From: Fibrisoma montanum
GTDB lineage: Bacteria; Bacteroidota; Bacteroidia; Cytophagales; Spirosomataceae
Direction of reading: 5' to 3'
Assembly (NCBI RefSeq): GCF_003583365.1
Contig: NZ_QXED01000001.1
Coordinates: 744,001-808,000 of the forward strand
DNA length: 64,000 nucleotides
The stretch's first letter is position 1. Each line of letters begins with the position of its first letter. The position numbers and the translations under genes are program-made. Shown here in pieces: positions 1 through 9,271 of this stretch. The notes below the pieces were generated by a model, which saw only the letters and a program-made list of their open reading frames with translations, ran no database searches and had not been told where the DNA came from.

Positions 1-2
1 CG

Positions 3-263
3 GTGGCCTCGGAGTGGTTCAACGTAGCGGTTGTCCGGCGGTGGTGGAAGGCCGAGACCCGCCTGCTCCACATGACCCGGGGCGATATTGAAGCCCGGCT
101 CAGTGTTCTGCGTAAAGAATATGACAAGACCATTACCGACAACGCCGGGTACCGCCACAACCTCTTCAGCCTGCTGTCGCACCAGGAGCTGGCCGACCTC
201 ACCGGAACAACCCGGCAAACGATTTCCAAGAAGCTGAAAAACAACCTGGAACCGGCTCTTTGA
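3..263 (+). CDS. Crp/Fnr-family transcriptional regulator, C-terminal part (cut by window start)
   Basis: The reading frame is open at the left edge, so only the last 86 or so residues are visible. They contain a winged helix-turn-helix of the Crp type (residues about 58-80 of the visible part, LSHQELADLTGTTRQTISK), preceded by a helix typical of the dimer/DNA-binding junction. The cyclic-nucleotide-like sensor domain must lie upstream. Family knowledge: such proteins bind DNA as dimers and often regulate a nearby gene. The TonB receptor at 405 is on the same strand, but nothing here proves it is the target. Confidence 0.8.
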   Translation: MASEWFNVAVVRRWWKAETRLLHMTRGDIEARLSVLRKEYDKTITDNAGYRHNLFSLLSHQELADLTGTTRQTISKKLKNNLEPAL

Positions 264-372
264 CAACGCAAAAAGAAGTGAATGTTAAGCCGTCCACCGG
301 AAGATGAAGTTTGTGTGAATTAGTAGAACCACGTTAAATTTTAACATATCCGTGTCCTGACACAGCCGGACT

Positions 373-400
373 TTTGTGGGTCTTTACCAACCTAAGTTTG
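373..400 (+). promoter_or_regulatory. Candidate promoter of the Oar-like receptor gene
   Basis: A TTTG (373-376) and a perfect Bacteroidota -7 match TAAGTTTG (393-400) are separated by 16 bp, slightly short of the usual 17-23. The -7 box ends only 4 bases before the ATG at 405, so either the mRNA is nearly leaderless or this is a chance match. Confidence 0.28.
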
Positions 401-404
401 TGTT

Positions 405-3400
405 ATGGATCGGTTTTTTACTGATTTTTTCAAGCTAATCATTTGTCTGAGTGGTTTGCTTCTTGCCTCATCAGCTACATTCGGACAAACCACGGACGCC
501 ACCATCACAGGCGTTATCAAAGGTAACAACGGCGAGGTGTTGCCAGGGGCGACCATTACAGCCCGCAACGAATCGACCGGCTTTCAAACCGGTACGGTAT
601 CCAACATCGAAGGACGTTACACGATGCGGCAGGTGCCGCTGGGCGGGCCTTATACCATCACGGTGTCGTACGTTGGTTTTACGAACCAGGCCCGCACGGG
701 TTACCGGCTCAATCAGGCTGACCAGTTGGTGGTCGACTTTAACCTGGCAGAGAGCGGCACTGAACTTCAGGAAGTCAAAGTAACTGAAAATGCGCTCAAA
801 AGCCGGATTGATCGGATAGGTGCCTCTACCGCCATTACGGCCAGCAACATTGCCAAGCTACCCATCAACAACCGAAGCTTTACAAACCTGCTGGCTTTAT
901 CGCCGTTGAGCAACGGTGGTAGTATCGGCGGACAGCTACCGTCGTCGACCAACTACCTGATCGACGGAGCCAGCGCCCGGAATAACCTCACCAGTGGTGC
1001 GTTAGGCAACGGTCCTTTTTCGCTTTCCCTTGAAGCCATCCGGGAATTCGAGATTGTGGCGAATGAATACGACGTAACAAAAGGTCGTCAGGGGGGTGGA
1101 ACAGTCAGTGTCGTTACCAAATCAGGGACCAACACCACTACCGGCACGGCATTCACGTATTATAACGCCGATGGACTGTCCAGCGCCCGCGACATTCGGG
1201 GAAACAGTCGCGCCATTAATTTCACCCGGTTTCAGTACGGATTCAGCCTGGGCGGCCCAATCATCAAAGATAAACTGCACTACTTTGTGGCCCTGGACCG
1301 GCAAACAGAATCGTCGCCGTTCTACATCGCCGACATTCGCACCGATGCCGATGCCAATGCGCTTGGTATCAGCAGAGCCGTTCTGGATAGCGTCATTACC
1401 ATTGGTCGTCAGAAGTACGGACTGAGCAATACGCAGCAGGTCGGTGAGTTCAACCGCGAAACCGTTGCCAATACGTTATTCACGCGTCTGGACTGGCAGA
1501 TTAACGATAAGAACGTTCTTACTATCCGGAATAACTTCAGTAACTGGAACAACCCGAACAGCGTCGAAGACAACTCACAAATCAACCTGTACGAGACCTA
1601 CAGTAGCTTTAGTTCACGGGAAAACAGCACCCTGGTTTCGTTGCGCTCAACGTTCAGGCCAACCCTGATTAACGAACTGAAAGTGCAATACCAGTCAGCC
1701 ACCCGGAACTACGAAGCCAACACCCTGTTGCCATCGGCGAACATTCCACGGGCTATCGTTACGGTTCGTTCGATACTTCCCAACGGACTGTCGAGCAACC
1801 GATCGGTCCAGTTAGGCGGCCAACGGTTCACACCCGAGCGCAACCTTGAGAACCAGATTCAACTGGCAAACACGGTGTACTGGAACAAGGGCCGGTATAA
1901 CTTCACGTTCGGTACCGACAACACGCTCACGTACCTGGATACGTACATCTCCAATGAGCAAAACGGACGATTCATTTTCAACAGTCTGCGCGAATTTGAT
2001 CAGTTGAATCCATCCCGCTACGCCCGTGAAGTACCCATCAACGGCATTCCGTCCGTTCAGCAGTACGTGCTTAATGCGTCGTTGTTCGGGCAGGTACAGT
2101 TCAATCCGCATCCTGATGTTGCCGTGCAGGCCGGTCTGCGCTGGGATTTAACGAGCTACCTTACCAAAGGAGACTACAACCCGGTCGTTGATCGGGAGTT
2201 AGGCCTGCGTACGGACGCGAACCCCACCGACTGGAATAACATTCAGCCCCGTTTTCGATTAACGTGGAACCCTGGTGGCCGGAACCGGGATATCTTCCGG
2301 GTTGGTGGTGGCGTATTCTCGGCCTATGTCATCAACTACGCCCAGGTGAACAACATCCAGAACAGCGGAACGAAAGTAGCCGCAATCGACGTAACGCGCC
2401 CTGCCAACGCCAGCCAGCCGAACCTGGTACCCAGACCTGATTTCGTCGCTTATCGCAACGATCCCAACACAGCCCCGGGTGTACCGGCTGGTGCGCCAAC
2501 GGTTTCAACGATCAACCTGAACGACCCGAACTTCCAGGTTCCTACTATTTACAAAGTCAACGCAACGTACAGCCGCTTCTTTGGCAATAATGTTCGGCTA
2601 GGCGCCAACCTGTTGTACACGCGAACCCTAAACAACTACGTTTACATTGATCAAAACCTGGTCGACGAGCCTTACTTCACGTTGAGTAATGAGGCTAACC
2701 GGGGTGTGTTTGTACCGGCCAACTCCATTGCTATCAACAGTGGCCAGACTAACAACGTACTGGGCCGTAAAACCCAGGCCGTCGGCCGGACGCTGATGCT
2801 GACCAACGGCGCTAAGCTCCAGACACTCACGTTCATTCTGGACGGTGAGATTCGCTTACCCCGTAATGGATCGCTGGCCTTCAGCTATACCTGGAACGAT
2901 GCCCGCGACAACACCTCGTACAACGGTAACGTAGCCAACACGTCAACCTTCCGGCCGATCAAGAGCGACCCGCGCAGCCTAAGCGAAATCAACTACTCCG
3001 ACAACCAGTTCCGGCATAAACTCGTCGCTTTCGGTTCAACGCCTGCCGTAGGTGGCGTGGTGCTCAGCGTTCGCTTCACTGGCCTCGGCGGTACCCGCTA
3101 TTCGTTGCTGGTAGATGGTGATATCAACGGTGATTTTGTGGGCGGTCCCGGCAACGACAATGATCTGGCCTTCGTCTTCGATCCGAACAATCCGGAAGTT
3201 GCCCAGACCGTTCGGACATCAATGCAACGGGTATTGAGTAACCCCGACAACCGCGCTGCCGATTACATCCGTTCCAGCATTGGTACCATCTCCGACCGAA
3301 ACGGTGGCGAAAACCCGTTCTCCGGTACGTTTGACGTTCGGCTCTCGAAAGTGTTCAAGACGATCAAAACCCAGCGACTGGAGGTATCGGTTGACGTTTT

Positions 3401-3638
3401 CAACTTCGCCAACTTCCTGGGTCAGGCGTTGGACGGAGTTATTACGAAAGGGGCTGAAGCGACGTCAAAGCGAAACTGGGGCGGCAACTACAACCTCGGC
3501 AACCAGACGCTGCTGATCCCGACGGGCTTCAATCCTACTACCCGGCAGTACGTGTACCGGGTGAACGAGAACGTAGGTATTACGCAAAAGAACGGCACAC
3601 CCTATACCGTTCAATTAGGCGCCCGTTACTCGTTCTAA
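405..3638 (+). CDS. Oar-like TonB-dependent outer-membrane receptor with carboxypeptidase-regulatory N-domain
   Basis: A 1077-residue outer-membrane protein. A signal peptide covers residues 1-27 (cleavage after TFGQ). Residues about 31-115 form a carboxypeptidase-regulatory-like beta-sandwich (GVIKGNNGEVLPGATI). A plug-like region follows (about 125-240, with NYLIDGASARNN and GRQGGGTVSVVTKSGTN), then a long beta-barrel ending in the C-terminal aromatic residue (GARYSF) typical of outer-membrane proteins. This layout matches the Oar/TonB-receptor family of Bacteroidota and myxobacteria rather than a SusC protein; no SusD partner is adjacent. The substrate cannot be inferred. The gene stands alone and is followed by a terminator shared with the convergent glycosyltransferase gene. 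Confidence 0.9.
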   Translation: MDRFFTDFFKLIICLSGLLLASSATFGQTTDATITGVIKGNNGEVLPGATITARNESTGFQTGTVSNIEGRYTMRQVPLGGPYTITVSYVGFTNQARTGYRLNQADQLVVDFNLAESGTELQEVKVTENALKSRIDRIGASTAITASNIAKLPINNRSFTNLLALSPLSNGGSIGGQLPSSTNYLIDGASARNNLTSGALGNGPFSLSLEAIREFEIVANEYDVTKGRQGGGTVSVVTKSGTNTTTGTAFTYYNADGLSSARDIRGNSRAINFTRFQYGFSLGGPIIKDKLHYFVALDRQTESSPFYIADIRTDADANALGISRAVLDSVITIGRQKYGLSNTQQVGEFNRETVANTLFTRLDWQINDKNVLTIRNNFSNWNNPNSVEDNSQINLYETYSSFSSRENSTLVSLRSTFRPTLINELKVQYQSATRNYEANTLLPSANIPRAIVTVRSILPNGLSSNRSVQLGGQRFTPERNLENQIQLANTVYWNKGRYNFTFGTDNTLTYLDTYISNEQNGRFIFNSLREFDQLNPSRYAREVPINGIPSVQQYVLNASLFGQVQFNPHPDVAVQAGLRWDLTSYLTKGDYNPVVDRELGLRTDANPTDWNNIQPRFRLTWNPGGRNRDIFRVGGGVFSAYVINYAQVNNIQNSGTKVAAIDVTRPANASQPNLVPRPDFVAYRNDPNTAPGVPAGAPTVSTINLNDPNFQVPTIYKVNATYSRFFGNNVRLGANLLYTRTLNNYVYIDQNLVDEPYFTLSNEANRGVFVPANSIAINSGQTNNVLGRKTQAVGRTLMLTNGAKLQTLTFILDGEIRLPRNGSLAFSYTWNDARDNTSYNGNVANTSTFRPIKSDPRSLSEINYSDNQFRHKLVAFGSTPAVGGVVLSVRFTGLGGTRYSLLVDGDINGDFVGGPGNDNDLAFVFDPNNPEVAQTVRTSMQRVLSNPDNRAADYIRSSIGTISDRNGGENPFSGTFDVRLSKVFKTIKTQRLEVSVDVFNFANFLGQALDGVITKGAEATSKRNWGGNYNLGNQTLLIPTGFNPTTRQYVYRVNENVGITQKNGTPYTVQLGARYSF

Positions 3639-3649
3639 AACGATACGTT

Positions 3650-5023
3650 TTACAAATGAAAGCCATCGGTGGGAACGCCGGTGGCTTTTTCGTTTGGCTC
3701 CACGAGTCGCGGCAGCCGGATTTCGAGACTGGCTACAAGTACGACGATCCCGTATTCAACAGCGGTCAGCCAAAGGTTTTCCTGATAGGGTGTGACCTGA
3801 TAGGTAGCGTAGGAGAGTGGAATCAGCGCCGACCAGACCAGCGGATACCGGAAGCGCGTAAACACCGAAGCCGCCACGAGCGTGGTCGCGTACCAGGGAT
3901 GCACCGTCGTGGCCAACGCGAAATAGATCGACATAATACCCAGTATCTGAACCGCCGGAGTAACGTTTCGCCATCGGAAGCTGATCCACAAAATGCTCAG
4001 GGCCGTGACGACCGACAACCAGAAGCCAATAAATTCGATGGCGTTATACCCCTTGATCCAGTAACCAATAGCCCTCAGGACGTAGTACACGCTGGCGTTA
4101 AACTCGAACTTCTGGAAGTACAGATTGATACTGGAAAAGATGTTCCGGACCAGTTCAACGCTGGCAAACGGCAGGAACAGAGAAAGGGTGCAGAGGCCGA
4201 CCACAACGGCATACAGAATTCCCCGACGCCAACCCAATACCCGGATGGCCAGTGGAATAAACAGCAGCGGCACCAGCTTCGTGGCAATGGCCAGCGACAA
4301 GGCAATGGCCGAAAGAGTCGTTTTTTCTGACACAAGCCACCAGACGGCCAGCAGACAAAAGAAAATAACTACGGCTTCGTAGTGTACGTTACCGGTAAGT
4401 TCGATGATGACGAGCGGATTAAGACCGTACAGCAGCGCCAGATTAGGGTTCAGTCTGAACCGCCGGAGCAATTGGGTCATTAGCCATAGCGAACCGATTT
4501 CGCTCAGCAGAATCGGTATCCGCAGCCACATAACAGCGCCTGGCAGACTCGCTGGAGCCAGGTACGCGGCCAGACCAAACATGGCCTGATTCAACGGTGG
4601 GTACACTGTGAAATAATCCGGCGAGTTGAGTTGCCCGAACAGCGCTTCGTTCAAACCAGCCTCGCGGGCCATGGTCGTGTTCAGCAACTCGCGGGGCAGG
4701 TAAAGGTACGGATTGTGGCCATGGGCCAATAAGCGGCCATCCCAGATAAACCGGTACACATCGTCGGATAAACAGGGCAAGGCGAACAGCAGCAGCAGCC
4801 GAAAAACAATCGCTGCGGCAAACAGAAACGGGTCGGGTTGCTGTTTTTTGGCTCCGGTGAACCGGTAGGGCATGACCATTGAGCTGTAACCCAGAAAAAG
4901 GGCCAGCATGATCATAAACAGCAGCCCAAAATTCTGCCGAGGCACGGTATACGCCAGCAGGCAGTAGGCAGCCGCCGACCCAATCGCTACCAGCCGGTTT
5001 ACCGGAAACGGAGTTTTTATCAT
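3650..5023 (-). CDS. Multi-pass GT-C-type (GT87-like) glycosyltransferase
   Basis: A 457-residue integral membrane protein with about ten hydrophobic segments. Early in the protein is a loop with paired acidic residues (SDDVYRFIWDG, Asp87-Asp88), as in GT-C polyprenyl-phosphate-sugar mannosyl/arabinosyl transferases of the DUF2029/GT87 kind. Such enzymes move a sugar from a lipid carrier to an acceptor on the outer side of the inner membrane. The start at 5023 is chosen because its ATG overlaps the stop of the upstream glycosyltransferase gene (ATGA), a classic translational coupling; a longer in-frame extension to 5146 would lie entirely inside that neighbour. It is the last gene of a three-glycosyltransferase operon. 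The exact sugar is unknown. Confidence 0.82.
   Translation of the reverse strand: MIKTPFPVNRLVAIGSAAAYCLLAYTVPRQNFGLLFMIMLALFLGYSSMVMPYRFTGAKKQQPDPFLFAAAIVFRLLLLFALPCLSDDVYRFIWDGRLLAHGHNPYLYLPRELLNTTMAREAGLNEALFGQLNSPDYFTVYPPLNQAMFGLAAYLAPASLPGAVMWLRIPILLSEIGSLWLMTQLLRRFRLNPNLALLYGLNPLVIIELTGNVHYEAVVIFFCLLAVWWLVSEKTTLSAIALSLAIATKLVPLLFIPLAIRVLGWRRGILYAVVVGLCTLSLFLPFASVELVRNIFSSINLYFQKFEFNASVYYVLRAIGYWIKGYNAIEFIGFWLSVVTALSILWISFRWRNVTPAVQILGIMSIYFALATTVHPWYATTLVAASVFTRFRYPLVWSALIPLSYATYQVTPYQENLWLTAVEYGIVVLVASLEIRLPRLVEPNEKATGVPTDGFHL
3658..3690 (+). terminator. Intrinsic terminator after the Oar-like receptor
   Basis: A stem of AAAGCCATCGG with CCGGTGGCTTT, followed by a run of T, ends 50 bases past the receptor stop. 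It overlaps the last codons of the convergent glycosyltransferase gene, so the same bases also code for that protein's C-terminus. Confidence 0.7.
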
Positions 5024-6525
5024 GCACTCACTGACTCCAGCGACGGACCGCCCGGACGACGACCCGCGTGGATCAGCGAATATACGAACACCATGCCGAA
5101 CCCAACCATAAGCATGATGTGCAGAAAGAACATCCGGAAATCCCAAACGTAGAAAGCCAGCGCCAGTCCGCCCAGGAAATAAAGCGTCAACAGGCCTTCC
5201 ACGATAGTCAGCCAGTTGATTTTCCGGCTGACGTATTTATTCGCGGCCCAGCTATCGCGGGCCGATTTAACATTGAATTTCGGCGTACGTACGAATGGTG
5301 TTTTCCGGCCAATATACCCTTCAATAACGGCGATGGTGTTGTGCAGCGAGAGGCCCATCATCAGCGAGGAGTACATCGGAAAATACCAGCCAAGCTTGGC
5401 CTTACTCTCGTGACTCAGGAGCCAGAACGGGATACCGTAAAATGAGATCAGAATCAACAGATTGAACTGAAACAGATTAATTACGTAGAAAACCCACTCC
5501 CACTCCGGGTGGCGGCTGCGAATGTAGATCAGCGGCACACTCATAATGCCCAGCACCAGCACCAGAATGAACGTAGCGCTGCTGAACAGATGGATGGCCG
5601 CGTGCAGCTTCATGGGCAGCGACACCCCCGGCGTCTTCAACACCTTCACAAACAGCTTGCGGGCACATTCGGCCGCGCCTTTCATCCAGCGGTATTGCTG
5701 CGATTTGAGCGCGTTCATCGCTACGGGCAATTCGGCGGGCGAGCCGATATCCTCGCGGTAAACGAACTTCCAGCCGCGCAGCTGAGCCCGGTAGCTCAGA
5801 TCAAGGTCTTCGGTCAGCGTATCACTTTGCCAGCCACCGGCGTCATAGATGGCAGCTTTCCGCCAGACGCCCCCCGTTCCGTTGAAGTTCGCCAGGAAGC
5901 CGGCTGCGTACCGCCCGCTCTGTTCGATGGTAAAGTGCGCGTTGAGTCCAAACGCCTGGAGTTGCGTCATCAGGGAGAAATTCTCGTTCAGGTGCTCCCA
6001 GCGGGTCTGCACAATGGCCACTTTCGGGTCGGCAAAGTGAGGGACAGTTTTCAGCAGGAAGTCAGGATCAGGTACGAAGTCAGCGTCGAAAATGCTGACA
6101 TACTCACCTTTGGCAAATTCCAGCCCATACGCCAGCGCCCCCGCCTTGAACCCTTTGCGCTCCGGCCGACGGACGTGTTCGATGTCAAATCCCTGTTGCC
6201 TGTACTCACTGACTTTTGCCGCGATGATGCCCACCGTCTCGTCGGTCGAATCGTCCAGCACCTGAATCTGAAGTTTATCCTTCGGGTAACGCAGTTTGAC
6301 AACTGAGTCAATCAGGCGTTCTACTACGTACAGTTCGTTGTAAACGGGTAGTTGCAGCGTCACTACGGGGAGCGCGTTCCAGTCAATGGCATCGGCAGAC
6401 AGCACGGCTGCCTTCCGTTTTCGCTCACTCCGCAGGTAAATAATAATCAGGCTCAGTTGGCCGCAGTTGTATAGGAACAGCAACAGCAGGGCCAGGCCGT
6501 ACAGGACTAACACAATGATTTCCAT
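5020..6525 (-). CDS. Processive family 2 glycosyltransferase, cellulose-synthase-like (CESA-like/mannan-synthase-like)
   Basis: A 501-residue inner-membrane beta-glycosyltransferase. An N-terminal membrane helix is followed by a cytosolic GT-A domain with all signature residues: LDDSTDET (Asp91-Asp92), DAD (147-149), TED (238-240) and QxxRW (Gln276, Arg279, Trp280). C-terminal membrane helices would form the export channel. The QxxRW motif is the hallmark of processive beta-glycan synthases; homologues are often annotated as glucomannan or cellulose-synthase-like enzymes. It lacks a PilZ c-di-GMP domain. Together with the two flanking glycosyltransferases it probably makes and decorates a glycolipid or polysaccharide; the product is not evident. 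Confidence 0.88.
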   Translation of the reverse strand: MEIIVLVLYGLALLLLFLYNCGQLSLIIIYLRSERKRKAAVLSADAIDWNALPVVTLQLPVYNELYVVERLIDSVVKLRYPKDKLQIQVLDDSTDETVGIIAAKVSEYRQQGFDIEHVRRPERKGFKAGALAYGLEFAKGEYVSIFDADFVPDPDFLLKTVPHFADPKVAIVQTRWEHLNENFSLMTQLQAFGLNAHFTIEQSGRYAAGFLANFNGTGGVWRKAAIYDAGGWQSDTLTEDLDLSYRAQLRGWKFVYREDIGSPAELPVAMNALKSQQYRWMKGAAECARKLFVKVLKTPGVSLPMKLHAAIHLFSSATFILVLVLGIMSVPLIYIRSRHPEWEWVFYVINLFQFNLLILISFYGIPFWLLSHESKAKLGWYFPMYSSLMMGLSLHNTIAVIEGYIGRKTPFVRTPKFNVKSARDSWAANKYVSRKINWLTIVEGLLTLYFLGGLALAFYVWDFRMFFLHIMLMVGFGMVFVYSLIHAGRRPGGPSLESVSA

Positions 6526-6567
6526 AGTTGACCAGGCAACAATTCACAACGTTGAGTTTTTACTACC

Positions 6568-7251
6568 TTACAGGTACTTGAATATTGTCGTAATAATCTT
6601 ATAACCAGCCAGAATCGTTCCCTTCACGGTCCCCGAAATTTTCGAAAACCCGATCCGCTTCCGATAGCTGACGGGCACTTCAGTGATCCGCAAACCCTGC
6701 TTAGCGGCCTTTAACTGCATCTCAACGGTCCAGCCGTAGGTTAAATCCTGCATGTTCAGGGCCAGCAGGCTATCAAACCGAATCGCCCGGAACGGTCCCA
6801 GGTCCGTGTAGCGCACCCCGTACAGCCAGCGCAACAGCGTTGTGGCCAGCCAGTTGCCGAACACCTGCTGGGGTGTCATGGAGCCCCGCTGCCGGTTGCC
6901 CAGCGCCCGCGACCCAATCACCAGATCGACCTCCCCCGCCAGAATCGGAGCCACCAGGGTCCTCATTTCGCCGGGATAGTCCGAGTAATCAGCATCGAGA
7001 AAAACAACGACATCCGGTTTTTGTTGCCGATTCTGAGCGTAGGTGATTCCGCGCAGACACGCCCGTCCGTAGCCTTGAATCGGTTCGTTCAGGACGGTAG
7101 CCCCGGCGCGGGCGGCTTCTATGGCCGTCTGGTCGTTGGAGTTGTTGTTAACAACCACAATTTCATCTACTAAGCTGGTAGGGATTTCCCGCACTACATT
7201 ACCAACCGAGTTTTCTTCGTTGAAGGCGGGAATTATGACGAGAATGGACAA
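6568..7251 (-). CDS. Family 2 glycosyltransferase, DPM1/polyprenyl-phosphate type
   Basis: A soluble GT-A enzyme of about 227 residues beginning near LSILVIIPAFNEENSV and containing the nucleotide-sugar motif FLDADYSDYP. This is the dolichol-phosphate-mannose-synthase-like group, which loads a sugar onto a polyprenyl phosphate, a fitting donor step for the GT-C enzyme at the end of the operon. The start is uncertain: no ATG is suitable. A TTG at 7251 puts the start right before the conserved domain. The frame stays open to 7380 but would then translate an intergenic hairpin and begin upstream of a good minus-strand -7 box, so the longer form is unlikely. Confidence 0.78.
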   Translation of the reverse strand: MSILVIIPAFNEENSVGNVVREIPTSLVDEIVVVNNNSNDQTAIEAARAGATVLNEPIQGYGRACLRGITYAQNRQQKPDVVVFLDADYSDYPGEMRTLVAPILAGEVDLVIGSRALGNRQRGSMTPQQVFGNWLATTLLRWLYGVRYTDLGPFRAIRFDSLLALNMQDLTYGWTVEMQLKAAKQGLRITEVPVSYRKRIGFSKISGTVKGTILAGYKIITTIFKYL

Positions 7252-7268
7252 GAGCGAAGTGGGTTTGG

Positions 7269-7350
7269 GCGTGGGGCTGGGGGCATAGGGCAAGGGGCGA
7301 AGGGTATGTAAAAGCTCTATGCCCCTTGCTCCACGCCCCCAGCCCCACGC
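7269..7350. repeat. Long intergenic hairpin upstream of the glycosyltransferase operon
   Basis: Two perfect 16-base arms (7269-7284 and 7335-7350) plus a second inner pair (around 7290-7298 with 7321-7329) give a stem of roughly 30 bp. It would lie in the 5' leader of the glycosyltransferase operon if that starts at 7251. Confidence 0.7.
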
Positions 7351-7357
7351 TTTTTCG

Positions 7358-7385
7358 CAAAGGTAACGTACGCCATACAATCAAA
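7358..7385 (-). promoter_or_regulatory. Candidate promoter of the glycosyltransferase operon
   Basis: On the minus strand TACCTTTG (7365-7358) is a perfect TAnnTTTG -7 box with a TTTG at 7385-7382, 16 bp upstream. Transcription would begin near 7351, leaving a leader of about 100 bases containing the 7269-7350 hairpin. Confidence 0.38.
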
Positions 7386-7401
7386 AGTCATATACTTGAC
7401 A

Positions 7402-8205
7402 ATGGAAATATCGTTTATCGGTGCCGGAAATCTGGCCTGGCACCTCGCTCCCGCTCTGGAAAACGCTGGCCATCACATCAATGAGGTGTTCAGCCGGCAG
7501 TTGCAGAGTGCCCGGCAACTGGTCAGCAATCTGTACGATGCCCGCACGCATTCGGAACTGAACTTTGCCGATAGTCCTTCCAAACTGTTTGTGCTGGCTG
7601 TTCCTGACGATGCCCTTGAAGCCGTCTGCGCCCGGCTTGTACTGCCCGAAGGCGCTATCCTTGTGCATACGTCGGGGAGCCAGCCGCTTGGTGCACTGGA
7701 ACAATGGATGGCTGTCTACAGCGACGTACCGGTCCGAACGGGGGTTTTCTATCCCTTGCAGACGTTTACGAAAAGCCAGCCCCCCATGGCATTTGACGAG
7801 ATTCCACTCTGCATCGAATCCGGCGACAAAGCAACCGAAGACCTGCTGGTATATCTGGGTCAGGAGCTCAGCGACATTGTATACCTGATAAATTCAGAAG
7901 AGCGAAAGATGCTGCACGTAGCGGCTGTTCTGGCCTGTAATTTTACTAATCATTTGATGGCCCTGGCCCGCGACCTGACCACGGCCGAAGGGCTGGAGTT
8001 TGACCTCTTACGCCCGATTATCCGCGAAACGTTTCGTAAGGGTCTGGCTGCCGACAATCCGGCCGACGTTCAGACGGGTCCGGCCCGCCGGGGCGATCAG
8101 ACGACTATCAACCGCCATCTGGACTTTTTATCAACCCGCCCGCAGTACTACGAAATCTACCAGGTGCTGACCGAAAGTATTCAACGGCGGTATAATTCGT
8201 TATAA
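7402..8205 (+). CDS. Rossmann-fold DUF2520 protein (putative NADP-dependent oxidoreductase)
   Basis: About 267 residues. The N-terminus has a dinucleotide-binding glycine motif (FIGAGNLAWHLA), and the C-terminal half matches the all-helical DUF2520 domain (HVAAVLACNFTNHLMALA, then PRRGDQTTINRHLDFL). The family resembles ketopantoate reductase/F420-dependent reductases, but its substrate is unknown. The ATG at 7402 is preferred over a TTG two codons upstream. The gene is divergent from the glycosyltransferase operon, and the next gene starts 4 bases after its stop. Confidence 0.87.
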   Translation: MEISFIGAGNLAWHLAPALENAGHHINEVFSRQLQSARQLVSNLYDARTHSELNFADSPSKLFVLAVPDDALEAVCARLVLPEGAILVHTSGSQPLGALEQWMAVYSDVPVRTGVFYPLQTFTKSQPPMAFDEIPLCIESGDKATEDLLVYLGQELSDIVYLINSEERKMLHVAAVLACNFTNHLMALARDLTTAEGLEFDLLRPIIRETFRKGLAADNPADVQTGPARRGDQTTINRHLDFLSTRPQYYEIYQVLTESIQRRYNSL

Positions 8206-8209
8206 CGGT

Positions 8210-9271
8210 ATGACTTGTCTAGTTCGACGTACCATCTCTTTTATCAAGTTGTGTCTTTTGGGTCTCGTACTGGCCTCATCGGCCAAGGCCCAGTGGCAGC
8301 CGCAAAACGTTGGTACCGGTGCCAGTTTCCGGGCCGTTAGTGCCGCCAACGAAAAAGTAGTCTGGATTGGCGGTACGCGCGGTACGTTCGTTCACACCAG
8401 CAACGGTGGTCAGTCGTGGGAGCAGGGGCAGGTTGCCGGTGCCGACAGCTGCGACTTCCGCGACGTTCACGCCGTCGACGACCAGACGGCTTATCTGATG
8501 AGCGCCGGTCCGGCCGAAAAGGGACAGGCACGTATCTATAAAACCACCGACGGCGGCCGAAACTGGACACAGGTGTACGACACGAAACAACCGGGGGTCT
8601 TCTTCGACGGCATGGACTTCTGGGACAAACAGCACGGCATTGTGTTCAGTGATCCCCCGGCGGATGGTGCCGCTGCCGGCAAGTGGTTTATCCTGACGAC
8701 CGACGACGCCGGAAAAACCTGGCAACCTGTTCCGCCCGACGCCTTGCCCGCCATGCAGCCGAACGAAGCGGCCTTTGCCGCCAGCGGCACCAGTCTGGTG
8801 GTTCAGGGCAAACGAAACGTATGGATTGCCTCTGGTGGCGGTACGGTCGGCCGGGTTTTCCGATCCACCGATCGCGGCCGAACCTGGACCGTGAGCAATA
8901 CACCGCTGCCCGCGGGTAGCGCAACCGGGCTGTTCGGCCTTCGCTTCTTTAACGAGAAGAACGGTATGGTTGTAGGCGGCAATTACCAGCAAACGGCCCA
9001 GGCCGGCCCAAACGCAGCCATCAGCCGCGACGGTGGCCGAACCTGGCAGCTTGTCTCCCCTACCGACCCACCGGGTCTGAAAGAGGCCGTTGCGCTCTTA
9101 CCCGGCGACCGCCTGTTGGCCATCGGCCCGTCGGGAAGCAGTATCTCCGCCGATCAGGGTCAAACCTGGCAGCGGCTGGATACCGAAGGTTTTCACGCGC
9201 TGGCCTGCGTAAAAGGTACCTGCTACGCCGTTGGTGCCAACGGCAAAGTGGCCGTGCAGCGGTTCAAATGA
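8210..9271 (+). CDS. Secreted YCF48/BNR-type beta-propeller protein
   Basis: 353 residues with a signal peptide (cleavage near residue 28, SSAKAQ). Several repeats contain the Asp-box-like pattern S/T-x-D-x-G-x-T-W (TTDGGRNWTQ, TTDDAGKTWQ, STDRGRTWT, SRDGGRTWQ, SADQGQTWQ), which marks a YCF48/Ycf48-like propeller. The plant/cyanobacterial namesake assists photosystem II assembly, but in Bacteroidota these are periplasmic proteins of unknown role, so no photosynthetic function is implied. It is probably co-transcribed with the DUF2520 gene. Its stop directly abuts the stop of the convergent Crp gene. Confidence 0.85.
   Translation: MTCLVRRTISFIKLCLLGLVLASSAKAQWQPQNVGTGASFRAVSAANEKVVWIGGTRGTFVHTSNGGQSWEQGQVAGADSCDFRDVHAVDDQTAYLMSAGPAEKGQARIYKTTDGGRNWTQVYDTKQPGVFFDGMDFWDKQHGIVFSDPPADGAAAGKWFILTTDDAGKTWQPVPPDALPAMQPNEAAFAASGTSLVVQGKRNVWIASGGGTVGRVFRSTDRGRTWTVSNTPLPAGSATGLFGLRFFNEKNGMVVGGNYQQTAQAGPNAAISRDGGRTWQLVSPTDPPGLKEAVALLPGDRLLAIGPSGSSISADQGQTWQRLDTEGFHALACVKGTCYAVGANGKVAVQRFK

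Noticed and set aside
3656-4330. Long plus-strand open frame opposite the GT-C glycosyltransferase
   Set aside because: Composition is arginine/glutamine-rich shadow translation of a membrane protein gene; no start signal or family.
5509-6306. Long plus-strand open frame opposite the cellulose-synthase-like gene
   Set aside because: It is antisense to a gene with all catalytic motifs and itself shows no recognisable domain.
8210-9271. Photosystem II assembly factor
   Set aside because: Only the propeller fold is shared; there is no photosynthesis context.
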